Source: Alisma plantago-aquatica
Taxonomy: Eukaryota; Streptophyta; Magnoliopsida; Alismatales; Alismataceae
Direction of reading: 5' to 3'
Assembly (NCBI GenBank): GCA_963693085.1
Contig: OY856410.1
Span: 889,279,835-889,343,834 of the forward strand
Length of the DNA stretch: 64,000 bases
In this document: positions 26,061 to 36,300 of the stretch, in pieces
How the letters are laid out: every line of letters begins with the position of its first letter
How positions within the stretch are numbered: position 1 is the first letter of the stretch
Position numbers and translations under genes: made by a program
Notes under the pieces: generated by a model
Told to the model about the DNA's origin: nothing
What the model saw: only the letters and a program-made list of their open reading frames with translations
Database searches by the model: none

Positions 26061-26972
26061 ACTAGGGTTCCTAACGTAATATCCTTTAATTGACTCTGAT
26101 TTCTATTCTATCTTATACCCTAGGGCATGATCTACAAATGAAACTTTCAAATTTCCTGAGGAAAAAAAGAAAATGAGAAGAAAAAATAAACTTGGGCAAT
26201 GCTAGTTGATGCAAAAAGGTGGGGATGGGATAATTTGAGATTTGGTTTAAAAAAGAGGGCGTGAAACAAAATTCGATAAAAAGAAGAGAGTGTCCAACAA
26301 TTTTAATAAAAATTAAAGGAGATTTTTGGAAGAAAAAAACTAGTGGTTTTTCCCGATGACCCCATGAAGTTTGCCAATATTCCATCCTATCCCCTCATGT
26401 ATCAGAAATTCTTAAACCCCCCCTTTCACTTGTTCTATATTCCAAAGAACCCCCTACATGCAGCTTCCGTTGACGGAGGCTACAACTACTCAAATTCTCC
26501 GTTAGCAACCTGCTCCTAGTGACATACCTGATCCTAGTACATACAAATACATGCATATATATTAAGCGCAAGTCTTACATAATATGATAAATTCAAATCA
26601 TATTCATTTTATATTTATTCAATCGCATACATAATAAGATTTACTTGCTTCTAGCTTTTGTCTGGACCAATGTAAACTCAGTTTATATCTATCAAAATTT
26701 GGATCCAAGTGGGTCAAAGTAAAAAGATTGGGATTTTCATAATGTTGGACCTGGAACCCAACATCTTAAACCATATAGGTCGGTCTTGTGTTTCAGACAA
26801 AATTATTGAACAATAAGTCCTATTCGATTTTGAATTCTAACATTTACAATTTGGACTGGCAATGAGTTCAGATAAATTTAGTCTAGAATTGGGACCTGGA
26901 ACTAGTCAAAGAAATCTAAATTAAGCTAAACTAATATTTTGACGATCCTAGCTTCTAGATATAATTTTTGAC
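26061..26972. other. Non-coding interval
   Basis: No gene seen. A purine/pyrimidine-biased block at 26110-26470 gives a spurious minus-strand open frame (26113-26385). The part around 26340-26520 has the look of a short dispersed repeat, but no partner exists in the window. Confidence 0.4.
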
Positions 26973-27496
26973 TAGGGGTGAGAAAATATTAGTTCAGATT
27001 GTAACATCAGATTAGACTGGACCGGTCCATTCAGCTTGATTGATCTGGTCTCAGACTATTGGAAGTTCATTCCATCTGCAGTTCATAAATTTTAAAAGTT
27101 TGGTCTAGGGTCTGAACCCATCCGATCCAAAAGCGGCCAGAGTGCAGTCCATAGGAAGGAGTAATAAATTGCATACCATTATAACTATAGCTATATTGAG
27201 AATAGAATTAAAGCAATTCACATATATAAGAAATATTAGTGTCTACATGATAGTATGTTAGAAGTAATTAATATGACATAAGTTTTACTATTCAATAAGT
27301 TATCTAACTCATATGAAGTCTGATTGCCGTTCAAACAGTCTGTGTCTCATATAACACGATATGAGTTATGGTCTATGTTGGTCTGACCAGACTCTAGAAT
27401 AATCCAGTCTACAAACCATCATTTTTTACTAATGTGATACTTCATCCGTCTGATATGGTTCAATCTAGTCCAATTATGGACTGATGGTCACCCCTA
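26973..27496. mobile_element. hAT-type MITE (524 bp)
   Basis: The ends are a perfect 9-bp inverted repeat, TAGGGGTGA at 26973 and TCACCCCTA at 27488-27496. They are flanked by 8-bp sequences TTTTTGAC (26965-26972) and ATTTTGAC (27497-27504), seven of eight identical. Eight-base target duplications and TAGGGG/CAGGGG ends are typical of hAT elements. There is no coding sequence, so it would depend on a transposase elsewhere. Confidence 0.72.
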
Positions 27497-27744
27497 ATTT
27501 TGACAATTCAGGAGTGGTTATGGTTGATTAGGATGATGAAAATACTGGTGAATGTCTGTTTAGGGTTCTAAATTTGACAATGGTGTTGGTTCAAGTTGAA
27601 ATAGAAATTTAAGTCTTAATTGGTTTCGGGTCCTATTGTTTGAAAATTTCATTTTGTTAACGTAAAAATGACATGGACCCCGATATTTTGGTAGTCTTGT
27701 GTATATAAAGTAGGTATGTACCTATACACTCCGTTAATGTTCTA

Positions 27745-27812
27745 ATCAGATTTGATCTCACAACCTGTGCTTTGGACAAGTAATATGCTTGACCAACTGA
27801 GCTAGCTGACAA
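27745..27812 (-). other. tRNA-like sequence, probably a SINE head
   Basis: Read on the minus strand, GTCAGCTAGCTCAGTTGGTC (27791-27810) is a tRNA-like box A region and GGTTGTGAGATCAAATC (27749-27765) a box B-like region, at about normal tRNA spacing. The acceptor stem does not pair well and no CCA-compatible end is seen, so a working tRNA is unlikely. A SINE derived from a tRNA is the best reading, with its body extending to lower coordinates. I could not define its tail. Confidence 0.5.
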
Positions 27813-27901
27813 CTGCAGTTTGGACCGAATCTATAAGTTTGTAGTTACTTTTACGAATATAATTGAATAATTATAAAAAATTTAGATTTATTTCTAAATA
27901 T

Positions 27902-28442
27902 TGTGCTACCAATCCTAATAGGAGTCAAATCTTGAATAGTAGGAATATGACTTCCTATGTACAACATGCAGTTGGACTAGGATTCGAACTAGGACTAGAA
28001 TTCCTGGTTGCAATCACATGCATGGAGGCCTATAAATAGAGGCCCCTGGGGAGGCCTTTGGATTATCCACCGGTTGAGGTGTGAGTTCTCCAGTTGCTTG
28101 TTGGTGCCTTCTGTGGTAGAGGGTGCCAGAGAACAAGAACAACTGGTAGAGAAGCTCTCTTGGTTTATAAGAGAGGGCCAGCGACTTTGCCTTGAAGCAA
28201 AGTAGCGGTTGGCGGTTGCTACCCGGATTTAGGGGTAATTAAATCTGGGAGGTGTGAGTTGTAATTTTATTACATAGTGCTTATTAGCGGGATTGCCCCG
28301 TGGTTTTTCTCTCCTTATTGAGGGGAGAGTTTTCCACATTAAATCTGGTGTTTTTCTTCTTTGGGTTTTATACGCTTGTTGGTAGCGCTTCCGTGACAAC
28401 TTTTCGTCACATCCGGGACTGTATCTGTACAACATCCCAACA
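27902..28442 (+). repeat. Copia 5' LTR, lacking its first 64 bp
   Basis: It matches 32644-33185 of the other LTR and ends CCCAACA just before the primer site. The first 64 bp, present at 32580-32643, are missing and replaced by unrelated AT-rich DNA. A TATA box (TATAAATA, 28031-28038) is kept. Confidence 0.92.
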
Positions 28443-28444
28443 AG

Positions 28445-28455
28445 TGGTATCAGAG
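28445..28455 (+). other. Primer binding site, initiator tRNA-Met type (Copia)
   Basis: TGGTATCAGAG, the usual complement to the 3' end of plant initiator tRNA-Met, starts two bases after the LTR end. Confidence 0.9.
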
Positions 28456-28478
28456 AGAGGTTGCAGATACAAGTCCAG

Positions 28479-29621
28479 ATGGGGAAAGATGAAGATGCGA
28501 CGATGATAAAGTTGACAAGCACAAATTGGCAGATTTGGAAACCCAAGATGGAGGATATTCTCTATTGCAAAGATATATATGATCCGATAGAGGGACAAAA
28601 GCCAGAGACTACATCTGATGCAGATTGAAAGAAGCTAAACAGGAAAACCGTCGGAACAGTGCGGAAGTGGCTCGACATCTCCGTATTCCATCACGTCTCA
28701 GAAGAGACCAATGCCAAAGATCTGTGGGAAAAGCTCAAGAAGTTATATGAGCGGAAGACTGCCACAAATAAAGCTTTCTTGATCCGAAAGTTGGTGAACC
28801 TCAAGTACCGGGATGGTACAAACATCGCCGAGCATATGAATGAATTCCAAAGTCTTGTAAATCAGTTGGGGTCCATGAAGATGGTTCTTGATGATGAACT
28901 TCAGGCTCTACTTCTTCTAGGATCGCTACCGGACAGTTGGGAGACACTCGTAGTGACAGTCAGCAATTCTGCACAGGAGGGCAAGTTGACACTTGACCAG
29001 GTGAAGAGCAGTGTACTGAATGATAAGACTCGACGACGAGCCTCAGGTGACAGTGGATCAGAGGTGCACTTCACAGAGGGCAGAGGCGTTGATAGAGCGA
29101 GAGACCGTGGTAGATCTAAGAGCCGCGGTGAATCCCAAGACCGCGAGAAGTCTCATGGTAGATCCAAGTCAAAGAATGGTAGAGGGTGCTTCCATTGCGG
29201 CAAGCCAGGTCACTTCAAAAGAGATTGCAAGATTTGGAAAAAGAAACATGGGTCTGAAGCCAAAGACAAGCAAGATGACGACAAGAATACTACAACGACG
29301 ATCTCAGATGATAGGTGCGATGATGACGATGTGGTCTTAACAGTCCAAGAACAGTGTTTGCATGTTGATGAGGATGATTCTGAGTGGGTGGTGGATACTG
29401 CAGCTTCTTATCATGCTTCACCAAGTAAGGAGTTCTTCACTTCATACAGGAGGGGAGACTTTGGGAGGGTGAACATGGGAAATTCCAGCTTCTCTAGAAT
29501 TGTCGGGATTGGTGACATTTGTGTTCAGACAAGTGTTGGTTGCACGCTCACGCTGAAAGATGTTCGTCACGTTCCAGATTTGCAGCTGAGTTTGATCTCT
29601 GGTTCTTTCTTTGATAGATAA
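28479..29621 (+). pseudogene. Copia gag and protease, two in-frame stops
   Basis: The frame opens at ATG 28479 (MGKDEDATMIKL), the first ATG after the TATA box. It hits TGA at 28626 where relatives have Trp, then continues. Gag (UBN2-type) shows VRKWLDISVFHHV, AKDLWEKLKKLYERKTATNK and LNDKTRRR. The zinc knuckle is CFHCGKPGHFKRDC (near 29190). The protease follows with WVVDTAASYHASP (Asp-Thr-Ala, the usual form in Tork elements as I recall), GNSSFSRIVGIGDI and LKDVRHVPDLQLSLIS. TAA at 29619 interrupts it. Gag packages the RNA and protease matures the polyprotein; this copy would need suppression of stops to do either. Confidence 0.88.
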
Positions 29622-30720
29622 GGTTGTCATCTTGATTTTGGTGGCGGCAAATGTAAGATCACCAAGGGGGCTTTGGTTATTGTACGTGGCAAACTGTCTC
29701 GCACATTATACAAGATCAAGCTCAAAGTACTTAGAGACGGCAGTATACATGCAGTTGAGGATAACCAGACAGATCTATGGCACAAACGGTTAGGACACAT
29801 GAGTGAGAAGGGCTTGAATCTTCTATCCAAGAAGAGGTTGATTCCTTATGGTAAGGATAGTGGTCTCAGTTCATGTGATGCATGTCAGACAGGAAAGAAA
29901 CGAAGAGTTTCTTTCAAGACAAGGTCTGCGGTGAAGTCAAAGCTTCTACAGTTGGTTCATTCGGATGTCTGCGGTCCGTTTGAGATGGCTTCACTGGGAG
30001 GCAATAAGTATTTTGTCAAATTCATTGATGATGCATCTAGGAAGGTGTTGGTCTACTTGCTGAAGACCAAGGATCAGGTTTTTCAATGTTTCCAAAAGTT
30101 CCATGCCATGGTAGAGCGGGAGACCGGTGAAAAATTAAAGTGTCTCTAAACGGACAATGGAGGAGAGTACACCTCCAGGGAGTTCCAGGCGTACTGCACG
30201 CAGCATGGCCTACGGCATGAGAGGACAGAGCCCGACACACCACAACACAATGGTACAGCTGAAAGGATGAACCATACTATTGTCGAGAAAGTCAGATGCA
30301 TGTTGAAGACTGCAAAGTTGCCAAAGACATTTTGGGGTAAGGCAATGAGAACTGCCTGCTATCTGATAAATCGATCTCCATCAGTTCCTTTGGGGTTTGA
30401 TATACCTGAGCATGTATGGACAGGTAAGGATGCATCCTACTCACATCTCCAAGTATTTGGATGCAAGGCATATGCTCATGTTCCCAAGGAAAAGAGGCAA
30501 AACCTGGATGATAAAGCGGTGCCATGTATCTTTCTTGGCTATGGAGATCAACAGTTTGGGTATAGGTTATGGGATCCAGTGAAAAAGACCATGACCAGAC
30601 ACAGAGATGTGACTTTCTGTGAGAGTCAGACAGTGACAGAGCCTGAGGTTGATGATGCAGAGGCTGCGGGATCAGGTGACAGTTCTTCAGACGATGAGTA
30701 TGAGGATGATTCAGCTTCTT
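29622..30720 (+). pseudogene. Copia integrase, one in-frame stop
   Basis: The frame is the same as gag. The zinc region reads LWHKRLGHMSEKGL and CDACQTGKKRRVSF. The catalytic core has LVHSDVCGPFEM (first Asp), TDNGGEY (second Asp, just after the TAA at 30147 that sits at a normally Arg position) and NGTAERMNHTI (Glu). The C-terminal GKDASYSHLQVFGCKAYAHVP and FLGYGDQQFGYRLWDP blocks are normal. Apart from the stop the domain looks complete. Confidence 0.88.
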
Positions 30721-32534
30721 CACAGGTGCAGTCTTCTGATGATGAAGAAGAGCAACATAATCACCATGAGCAGCAGAGTGATAGCACATCAAGTGGTCCA
30801 GTTCCAGACGCACAGACGAGTGATTCAACTTCACAGGAAGAGACTTCTGGGCAGGGGGAGCAGGATCAGGACCAGTCAGAGTCCTCAGAGCAGCAGCTGA
30901 GGAGGTCTGACAGAGTACGTCATCCTTCATCCAGATATCTGGCATCTCAGTATATCTTGCTTACTAATCAGGGGGAGCCAGAGACTTTTCAGGAGGCACA
31001 AACTCATAGAGACAGAGTACAGTGGCATCAGGCGATGCAGGAGGAGATGAATTCTTTGCAGAATAATGACACCTATGAGATTGTGACACTTCCCAAGGGT
31101 CGGAGAGCACTAAAGAACAAGTGGGTCTATAGGATGAAGAATGACGGCACTGGTAGTGATATTAGATACAAAGCCAGACTTGTTGTCAAGGGCTTTGGTC
31201 AAAGACCAGGAGTGGATTTTGATGAGATATTTTCTCCGGTTGTAAAGATGAGTTCTATCAGATTGGTTCTAGGCTTGGTTGCTAGTCTAGATCTGGAGCT
31301 TGAGCAGATGGATGTGAATACAGTTTTCCTTCACAGTGACCTTACAGAGGAGATCTACATGGAGCAGCTAGAAGGTTTTAAAGTCAAGGGGAAAGACCAC
31401 TTAGTCTGCAAATTAAAGAAGAGTTTGTACGGGTTGAAACATGCTCCTAGACAGTGGTACAAGAAGTTTGATTCTTTCATGCAGAGTCACGAGTACCAGA
31501 AGACAAGTGCAGATCCATGTGTCTACATCAGGAGGTTTCCCAATGACAGGTTCATTATTCTACTACTCTATGTGGATGACATGTTGATAGTGGGTCACGA
31601 TCTCAGTTTGATCAGAAAATTGAAGACAGAGCTTTCCAAAGCCTTTGAGATGAAGGATTTGGGACCATCACGATAGATTTTGGGGATGCAGATCACACGT
31701 GACAGGACACATCGCAAGTTGTGGTTGTCACAACAGAGTTATGTTGAACGGGTACTTGAGCGGTTTAACATGGGCAAAGCCAAAGTCGTGGGGACTCCAC
31801 TTTCAGGTCACTTCAAGCTGAGTAAGAAGTCATGCCCATCTACTGATGAGGAAAAGGAGGAGATGGCAAAGATTCCCTATTCTTCTGCTGTAGGGAGTTT
31901 GATGTACACAATGGTGTGTACCCGTCATGATATTGCTCATGCAGTTGGCGTTGTGAGCAGGTTTCTCTCAAATCCTGGAAAAGATCACTGGAAGGCGGTC
32001 AAGTAGATCTTCAGATACTTACGAGGCACGAGCAACACATGTTTGATGTTTGGTGGTTCGGAACCAGTTCTAAAGGGCTTCGTTGATGCTGACATGGCAG
32101 GTGATATAGATCACAGGAAATCTACTTCTGGGTATATCTTCACTTTTGTAGGGGGAGCCATATCTTGGCAGTTCAGGTTGTAGAAGTGTGTTGCACTTTC
32201 AACTACAGAGGCAGAATACATTGCAGCAGCGGAAGTAGGAAAAGAAATTCTCTGGGTGGTGAGATTTCTAAGGGAGCTGGGGATGATTCAGATTGACCAG
32301 ACTATTTTCTGTGATAGTCAGAGTGCCATTGACTTGAGCAAGAGTACAATGCATCATGCACGGACAAAGCACATTGATGTGAGATATCACTGGCTTCATG
32401 ATGTTATAGAGAAGAAGTTGTTGACTCTGAAAAAGATCCATACTGAGAAGAATGCTTCTGATATGATGACCAAGGTGGTGACACGAGACAAGCTAGAGCT
32501 TTGTAAAAAGCTCTGCGGTGTACATTCCCAATGA
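30721..32534 (+). pseudogene. Copia reverse transcriptase and RNase H, three in-frame stops
   Basis: After an acidic Ser/Gln-rich spacer (30640-30900) the RT starts with ALKNKWVYRMK, KARLVVKGFGQ, MDVNTVFLHSDL (relatives usually have MDVKTAFLHG) and KSLYGLKHAPRQWY, with the catalytic box LLLYVDDMLI intact. TAG at 31674 sits in a Gln position (DLGPSR*ILGM). TAG at 32004 sits in a Trp position (AVK*IFRYLRG). RNase H follows: FVDADMAGDIDHRKSTSGY, ALSTTEAEYIAA after TAG at 32181 (Gln position), and FCDSQSAIDLSKS. The frame closes at 32534 (VHSQ). Not one indel is needed from 28479 to 32534. Confidence 0.9.
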
Positions 32535-32567
32535 TGATCGCTGAAGACCACATCTCCCTCATGGGCT

Positions 32568-32578
32568 GGAGGGGGAGA
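32568..32578 (+). other. Polypurine tract (Copia)
   Basis: GGAGGGGGAGA lies directly before the TGTTGGGA start of the right LTR, the usual plus-strand priming site. Confidence 0.85.
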
Positions 32579-32579
32579 T

Positions 32580-33185
32580 TGTTGGGATTAGGAATATAAT
32601 CCAGCCCATGTCTTAGTGTGATTTAGACTTGGGAGGGTTGGTTTGTGCTACCAATCCTAATAGGAGTCAAATCTTGAATAGTAGGAATATGACTTCCTAT
32701 GTGCAACATGCAGTTGGACTAGGATTCGAACTAGGACTAGAATTCCTGGTTGCAATCACATGCATGGAGGCCTATAAATAGAGGCCCCTGGGGAGGCCTT
32801 TGGATTATCCATCGGTTGAGGTGTGAGTTCTCCAGTTGCTTGTTGGTGCCTTCTGTGGTAGAGGGTGCCAGAGAACAAGAACAACTGGTAGAGAAGCTCT
32901 CTTGGTTTATAAGAGAGGGCCAGCGACTTTGCCTTGAAGCAAAGTAGCAGTTGGCGGTTGCTACCCGGATTTAGGGGTAATTAAATCTGGGAGGTGTGAG
33001 TTGTAATTTTATTACATAGTGCTTATTAGCGGGATTGCCCCGTGGTTTTTCTCTCCTTATTGAGGGGAGAGTTTTCCACGTTAAATCTGGTGTTTTTCTT
33101 CTTTGGGTTTTATACGCTTGTTGGTAGCGCTTCCGTGACAACTTTTCGTCACATCCGAGACTGTATCGGTACAACATTCCCAACA
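32580..33185 (+). repeat. Copia 3' LTR, complete (606 bp)
   Basis: It begins TGTTGGGA and ends TCCCAACA, a perfect inverted repeat. It aligns with the left LTR from 32644 on. It carries the TATA box at 32773-32780. Sequence of the resistance gene begins at the next base. Confidence 0.93.
32773..32780 (+). promoter_or_regulatory. TATA box of the 3' LTR, facing the resistance gene
   Basis: TATAAATA in GC-rich surroundings (GGCC on both sides) is conserved in both LTRs. Initiation would be expected some 25-35 bp downstream. From here to 33332 the plus strand has no ATG, so the first AUG of such a transcript would be the one of the resistance gene. Activity is inferred. Confidence 0.65.
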
Positions 33186-33331
33186 GTTCCGACCTGATTG
33201 GGTGATTGGGTTGTACAAATACGAGGTCGTCGCCCAAGAAGTCCGCAACCGTGACCGTGAAACACAAAAGCCTTCAAGCTCTGCACAAAAGAAAACTGAG
33301 TCAGGTACACGATTGCTCATCATCCCCTTTA
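33186..33331 (+). pseudogene. Remnant of the resistance-gene coiled-coil coding region
   Basis: Directly after the LTR one frame reads LYKYEVVAQEVRNRDRE, resembling the YExLRRxVE helix of CNL coiled-coil domains. The frame of the main gene gives SQVHDCSSSPL, like the VxxFFSSSNP motif that normally follows. The two are in different frames, and a TGA (33203-33205) precedes the main frame. So this is the broken last part of the coiled coil; its first 70 or so codons are missing. Confidence 0.5.
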
Positions 33332-36300
33332 ATGGATCCTTCTTTTCGCCAGGAATATGCCGTTGCTATTCGTAAGTTTCGGGAGGAACTCAATGAGATC
33401 ATGTGGCGCAAGGACGCCTTTGGCTTTGAAAACGATGAGGGAGACAGGAAGAGACCTCCAGATGATGTCGTATTTAAGCACCAACTCACTGGATCCGAAC
33501 CTGGTGACGATTTATTTATTGGTAGAGAAAACGAGATGCAAGAGTTAATCAGCCTGCTGCTTGCGGACGGAATTGATAACTGTTGTGTGCCGGTGATTGC
33601 TTTGGTGGGAATGGGAGGTTTTGGAAAAACCACACTGGTGCAGCGTGTTCTCAAAGATCCAGTTGTTTTCCAGTGTTATTCCAAGATAGGATGGGTTTGT
33701 GTGTCTAATGATTTCCACGTCGACAAGCTCACCATAGCTACCTTGGATGCTCTGCATATGTACCGCCATGGCAAAGAACTCAGCATTCTTCAACAACTTT
33801 TGGCATATACTGTGCATGAGGACAAATTTCTTCTTGTCCTTGATGATGTCTGGAATGAGAGTGTACAGTCATGGGATTCTTTCTATAGCAGCCTGAGACA
33901 TGGTGCAAATGGAAGCAAAATCATTGTAACCACTAGAAGTCACTTTGTCGCCCGTACAATGCAACCCCAAAGAATCATAGATGTCGGCTGTCTATCAGAA
34001 GCCGATGCGTGGACTATGTTTCAATTATATGCATTTGAAAACTTTGAAGAATGTGAACATGAACAACCGACTTTGGTGGCTGTCGGAAAGGAGATTGCCA
34101 TCAAGTGTAAGGGCTCGCCGCTGGCTATAAAGGTACTTTGTAGGTTCTTAAGATATGAATACCAAGAAGAGGATATATGGAATCACGTACTTCAGAGTGA
34201 ATTATGGGATGACAGCATTTGGGATGAGGGGAAACAGATTCTTGGACCGTTAGCTTTGAGCTATGTACACTTGCCTGCATATCTTAAGCCTTGTTTTGTA
34301 ATCTCCTCGGTCTTTCCAAAAGATCAAAACATTCACAAACGCAAATTAATTGAGATGTGGAAAGCTCATGAGCTCGTAGAAGATCACAACGAAGACAAAG
34401 GGATGAGGTATGTTGATTACTTACTATCAAGGTCATTCTTCTTCCTTGTCCGTGACAATTACTTCGACCCTGTAAAGGAGCGCCACACCCAACACAATAT
34501 CAATGACTATGTAATGATGCACGACCTCAACCATGATCTAGCACAGTATCTTTCAAGAGATCAAATGTTTTCATTTCTTGATAACTCCCGCAGTCAGGCC
34601 CATAAGGAATTACATATACCCCAAGGAGATCCCCGTGCACTTCTTGGCACTACTTATGAATTATACATACCCCATGGAGTTCACCACGCATTTATTTGCG
34701 CTACCTATGATAGGTCTGTGTTGTTGGGCCACGACCACAATTACTCTTGCAGCTTGCGAACGCTTCATGATCGCAGTAGTGGTTCATTTAGTGGGTCGAT
34801 ATTATACAATTTGGGTATTCAAAGCCTAGAAAGAGTTAACCTGGACAGTTTGCGCAAATTGACTTACCGTGAACATGCGGAATGGATGAATGGTAGTTTA
34901 TTTCTAGAGAAGTTGAGAAACTTACGTCAACTGAATATTTATCGAAAACCTGATTCGTCGCAGATTGCTGCAATTTGTTCATTATATAATTTGCGCATAT
35001 TGAATTTTATGGATGATAATGTCCGGGAACATATACTCTTGCCGGACTCGATTGGTAATCTCAAGCACCTTATCCATCTAAATTTAACTTGTGTCGGCAA
35101 CAAACATCTACCAGAATCATTGTGTTGCCTAACAAAGTTGCAGACACTAAGACTTCGTCGCGCTAAGATTTCTTGCTTGCCAGACTGTATATCTGAACTT
35201 GTCAACTTGAAGAATCTGGATTTATCGTCATCGGAAATAAGAAGATTGCCTGAATCGATAGGCAACTTGAAGACCTTGCATATTTTGAGCTTGGATGGCT
35301 GTGACAAGCTACGGGAATTACCGAGAAATCTAGTGAAATTGATCAATTTGACGGAACTTCACGTAAATGGAACACCAAAAGAGGGTTACTTTCCTGCAGG
35401 GTTGGGGAATATGACAAAGCTTCAAACATTGCCCATCTTCCGTGTGGCACCCAAGAAATCAGCAGCCAAACTTGCGGGGATAGAGGAGCTAAGGGATTTG
35501 GTTGGCATCCGTGGCAGCCTTACAATTTCAAACCTTAATGATGTAATTCGACAAGAAGATGCCGCCGAAGCTAAGTTGATGAAGAAACCACATGTCCGTT
35601 ACTTGAGCTTGTACTGGGCAGAAATGGGAGCTGGTTATTACAAAGAAGCAAATATCAACCAAGAAGCTGAAGCTTCTACTGACGATGATAGCAACGCAGC
35701 AGATGCTAAACATATTATCAGCAGAGAAAAAGAAGCTTGTTTAGATGGTGAAAACCAGGCATATGAAGAAACAGAGTTGGAGACGTCTAATCGAGATCAG
35801 CAAGTTTTGGAAAACTTAAGACCTCATACAAATATTGAAAAATTGTACATCTATCACTGGAGAGGTAGAAGACTTGTATCATGGCTTGGAGACCAGTCAT
35901 ACGACAATCTAAAAAAAGTATATATTGAAAACATTCAGCAGTGTACATCCTTATGTCCCCTGCATCAGCTTCCATCACTAGAGTATCTGCATTGTTATAA
36001 TATGTCATCGCTAACATGTCTCGCTCTGACTTCATTATCCCCGTCCATCCACTGGAACGCAGAAGAAAATATCAGCACGACAGAACCCTGTCCATCAACA
36101 AGGACTTGTTTCCCAATGCTTCAACATCTGATCGAACAGAATTGTCCACAGCTCGCCTCTCTTACTGACGCCCCCATGCCATCTCTTAGACAATTAGAAT
36201 TGTGCAGTAATCATTCTATGAAATGGCTACCTCCGCTCCCACTGATTGAGCAACTGTCTATTTGGAACTTCTCTGGACAGTTAGACCGTCTTCTCCACTC

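Larger units (their letters stand above)
27902..33185 (+). mobile_element. Ty1/Copia element, Tork-type
   Basis: Two LTRs (27902-28442 and 32580-33185) flank a Met-type primer site, one gag-pol frame and a polypurine tract. Over the 541-542 bp shared by the LTRs I count six substitutions and one indel (about 1.1%). At the commonly used 1.3e-8 substitutions per site per year this would be about 0.4 million years, so the insertion is young. The intact right LTR has perfect 8-bp ends (TGTTGGGA / TCCCAACA). The left LTR lacks the first 64 bp, and the outer flanks do not match (left ...AATAT, right GTTCC). The left flank has therefore been altered since insertion. The right end lies in the coiled-coil coding part of the resistance gene. 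Confidence 0.93.

Noticed and set aside
27745..27812. Functional tRNA gene
   Set aside because: Box A and B are recognisable but the acceptor stem does not pair and the anticodon arm is unclear.
27902..28442. LTR borders at TGTGCTACC (27902 and 32644) as true LTR ends
   Set aside because: The right copy has 64 more bases beginning TGTTGGGA directly after a polypurine tract and pairing with TCCCAACA. So the left copy is truncated.
30292..30945. 217-codon open frame on the minus strand inside the Copia element
   Set aside because: It is the antisense of the Copia integrase/RT spacer; the sense strand has clear domains and this frame has none.
33206..33331. NLR frame extended upstream to 33206
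   Set aside because: The extension starts with TTG directly after an in-frame TGA (33203). No ATG occurs before 33332, so I set the start there.
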